A DNA stretch of 14,363 nt from DAIPXZ01 sp036782995 (GTDB lineage: Bacteria; Bacillota; Clostridia; Saccharofermentanales; Saccharofermentanaceae): NCBI GenBank assembly GCA_036782995.1, contig DAIPXZ010000026.1, forward strand, positions 1-14,363. The letters are read 5' to 3'. The notes under the pieces are model-generated. The model worked only from the letters and a program-made list of their open reading frames with translations, had not been told where the DNA came from and did no database searches. Shown here in pieces: positions 13,807-14,363 of the stretch (the stretch's first letter is position 1; each line of letters starts with the position of its first letter). The position numbers were made by a program, and so were the translations under genes.

Positions 13807-14363
13807 TTAGCTATTTTTTTCTTTACTCTTTGGTTTAGTAGTTCGAATGACATCGTCTGAATGGATCTTATCCATCCACTTTTTCACCTGTCCTTCGTAA
13901 CCCAAATCACCAGGGGTGTAATATGTCGTACCAAGCATCTCATCGGGTAAGAATTGCATGTCCACATAATGGTTCGGAAAATCATGTGCGTATTTGTATC
14001 CTTTTCCATATCCTAAATCTTCCATGCCTTTTGCGGGAGCATTACATAAATGAAGAGGTACATCCCCCGTTCGTTTATTTTCAACATCGTAAGAAGCTTT
14101 GTCTATGGCAAGATACCCACTATTGGATTTTGGACTTGTTGCGACAGTAATCGCCGCTTGAGATAGAATAATTCTTGCTTCTGGCATACCAACTGCCATA
14201 ACCGCCTGATATGCAGCCATAGCCACCAAAAGCGCGTTCGGATTTGCCATACCGACATCTTCAGAAGAACAAATCAATATGCGGCGCGCAAGAAATTCAA
14301 TGTCTTCTCCTGCTTTCAACGCACGTGCAAGATAAAACACGGCAGCATCAGGATCGCTCCCGC
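13807..14363 (-). CDS. rarA: Replication-associated recombination protein A, C-terminal part (5' end outside window)
   Basis: About 185 C-terminal residues of a RarA/MgsA-type AAA+ ATPase, related to clamp-loader proteins and active at stalled replication forks. The frame is open to the window edge, beginning GSDPDAAVFYLARAL, so the ATPase domain lies outside. Visible family blocks are FLARRILICSSEDVGMANP, the tetramerisation-region stretch YQAVMAVGMPEARIILSQA, and the C-terminal VPLHL and GYKYAHDFPNHYVDMQFLPDE blocks. The C-terminus ends in a Lys-rich tail (TKPKSKEKNS). A GTG at 14340 is internal, not a start. It is upstream of nifS on the same strand, but a terminator-like hairpin and a promoter separate the two. 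Confidence 0.93.
   Translation of the reverse strand, partial: GSDPDAAVFYLARALKAGEDIEFLARRILICSSEDVGMANPNALLVAMAAYQAVMAVGMPEARIILSQAAITVATSPKSNSGYLAIDKASYDVENKRTGDVPLHLCNAPAKGMEDLGYGKGYKYAHDFPNHYVDMQFLPDEMLGTTYYTPGDLGYEGQVKKWMDKIHSDDVIRTTKPKSKEKNS

Noticed and set aside
1..14363. CRISPR array, insertion sequence, toxin-antitoxin pair or defence island
   Set aside because: No regularly spaced repeats, transposase-like motifs or recognisable defence proteins were seen on either strand.

Overview
The window reads as a chromosomal segment of a low-to-moderate GC Bacillota, most likely an anaerobic Clostridia-type gut bacterium. The support is the Shine-Dalgarno-rich translation signals, TTG starts, an archaeal-type aspartate-semialdehyde dehydrogenase close to what I remember of Lachnospiraceae proteins, an IscU/NifS pair, a PHP-type histidinol phosphatase and a cellobiose 2-epimerase. 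This placement is inference from family resemblance; no phylogeny was run.

Layout. 1-1863 (minus strand): two lipoprotein genes flanking a DUF2804 gene, probably one transcript from a promoter near 1896-1925. 2181-4037: a shikimate-kinase-like gene (plus) converging on a cellobiose 2-epimerase gene (minus). Hand-counted samples of both are clearly richer in G+C (about 53-58%) than a sample of the neighbouring recombinase gene (about 28%). 4296-4591: a two-gene tRNA operon on the minus strand (a CAU tRNA, then tRNA-Tyr) with a strong promoter and terminator. 4689-5921: asd with its own promoter and terminator. 6028-7060: a Xer-type tyrosine recombinase and a bidirectional terminator. 7080-10298 (minus): M18 aminopeptidase, DAHP synthase and nitroreductase, head to tail. 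10412-11298: histidinol phosphatase and a bidirectional terminator. 11315-13626 (minus): cysteine desulfurase, IscU scaffold and a lipoprotein gene, with a dyad next to the nifS promoter. 13807-14363: the C-terminal part of rarA, cut by the window end.

Functionally this is mostly housekeeping. Asd makes aspartate semialdehyde (lysine, threonine, methionine), DAHP synthase opens the shikimate pathway, and HisK removes the phosphate from histidinol phosphate. NifS and IscU build Fe-S clusters, and RarA and Xer act on replicating DNA. I found no CRISPR array, transposon, toxin-antitoxin pair or obvious defence system. The parts least well explained are the Cys-rich tail on NifS, the shikimate-kinase-like protein without the shikimate-binding Arg, the compositional contrast of 2181-4037 beside the tRNA genes, and dyad-symmetric sites upstream of nifS and of the DAHP synthase gene.
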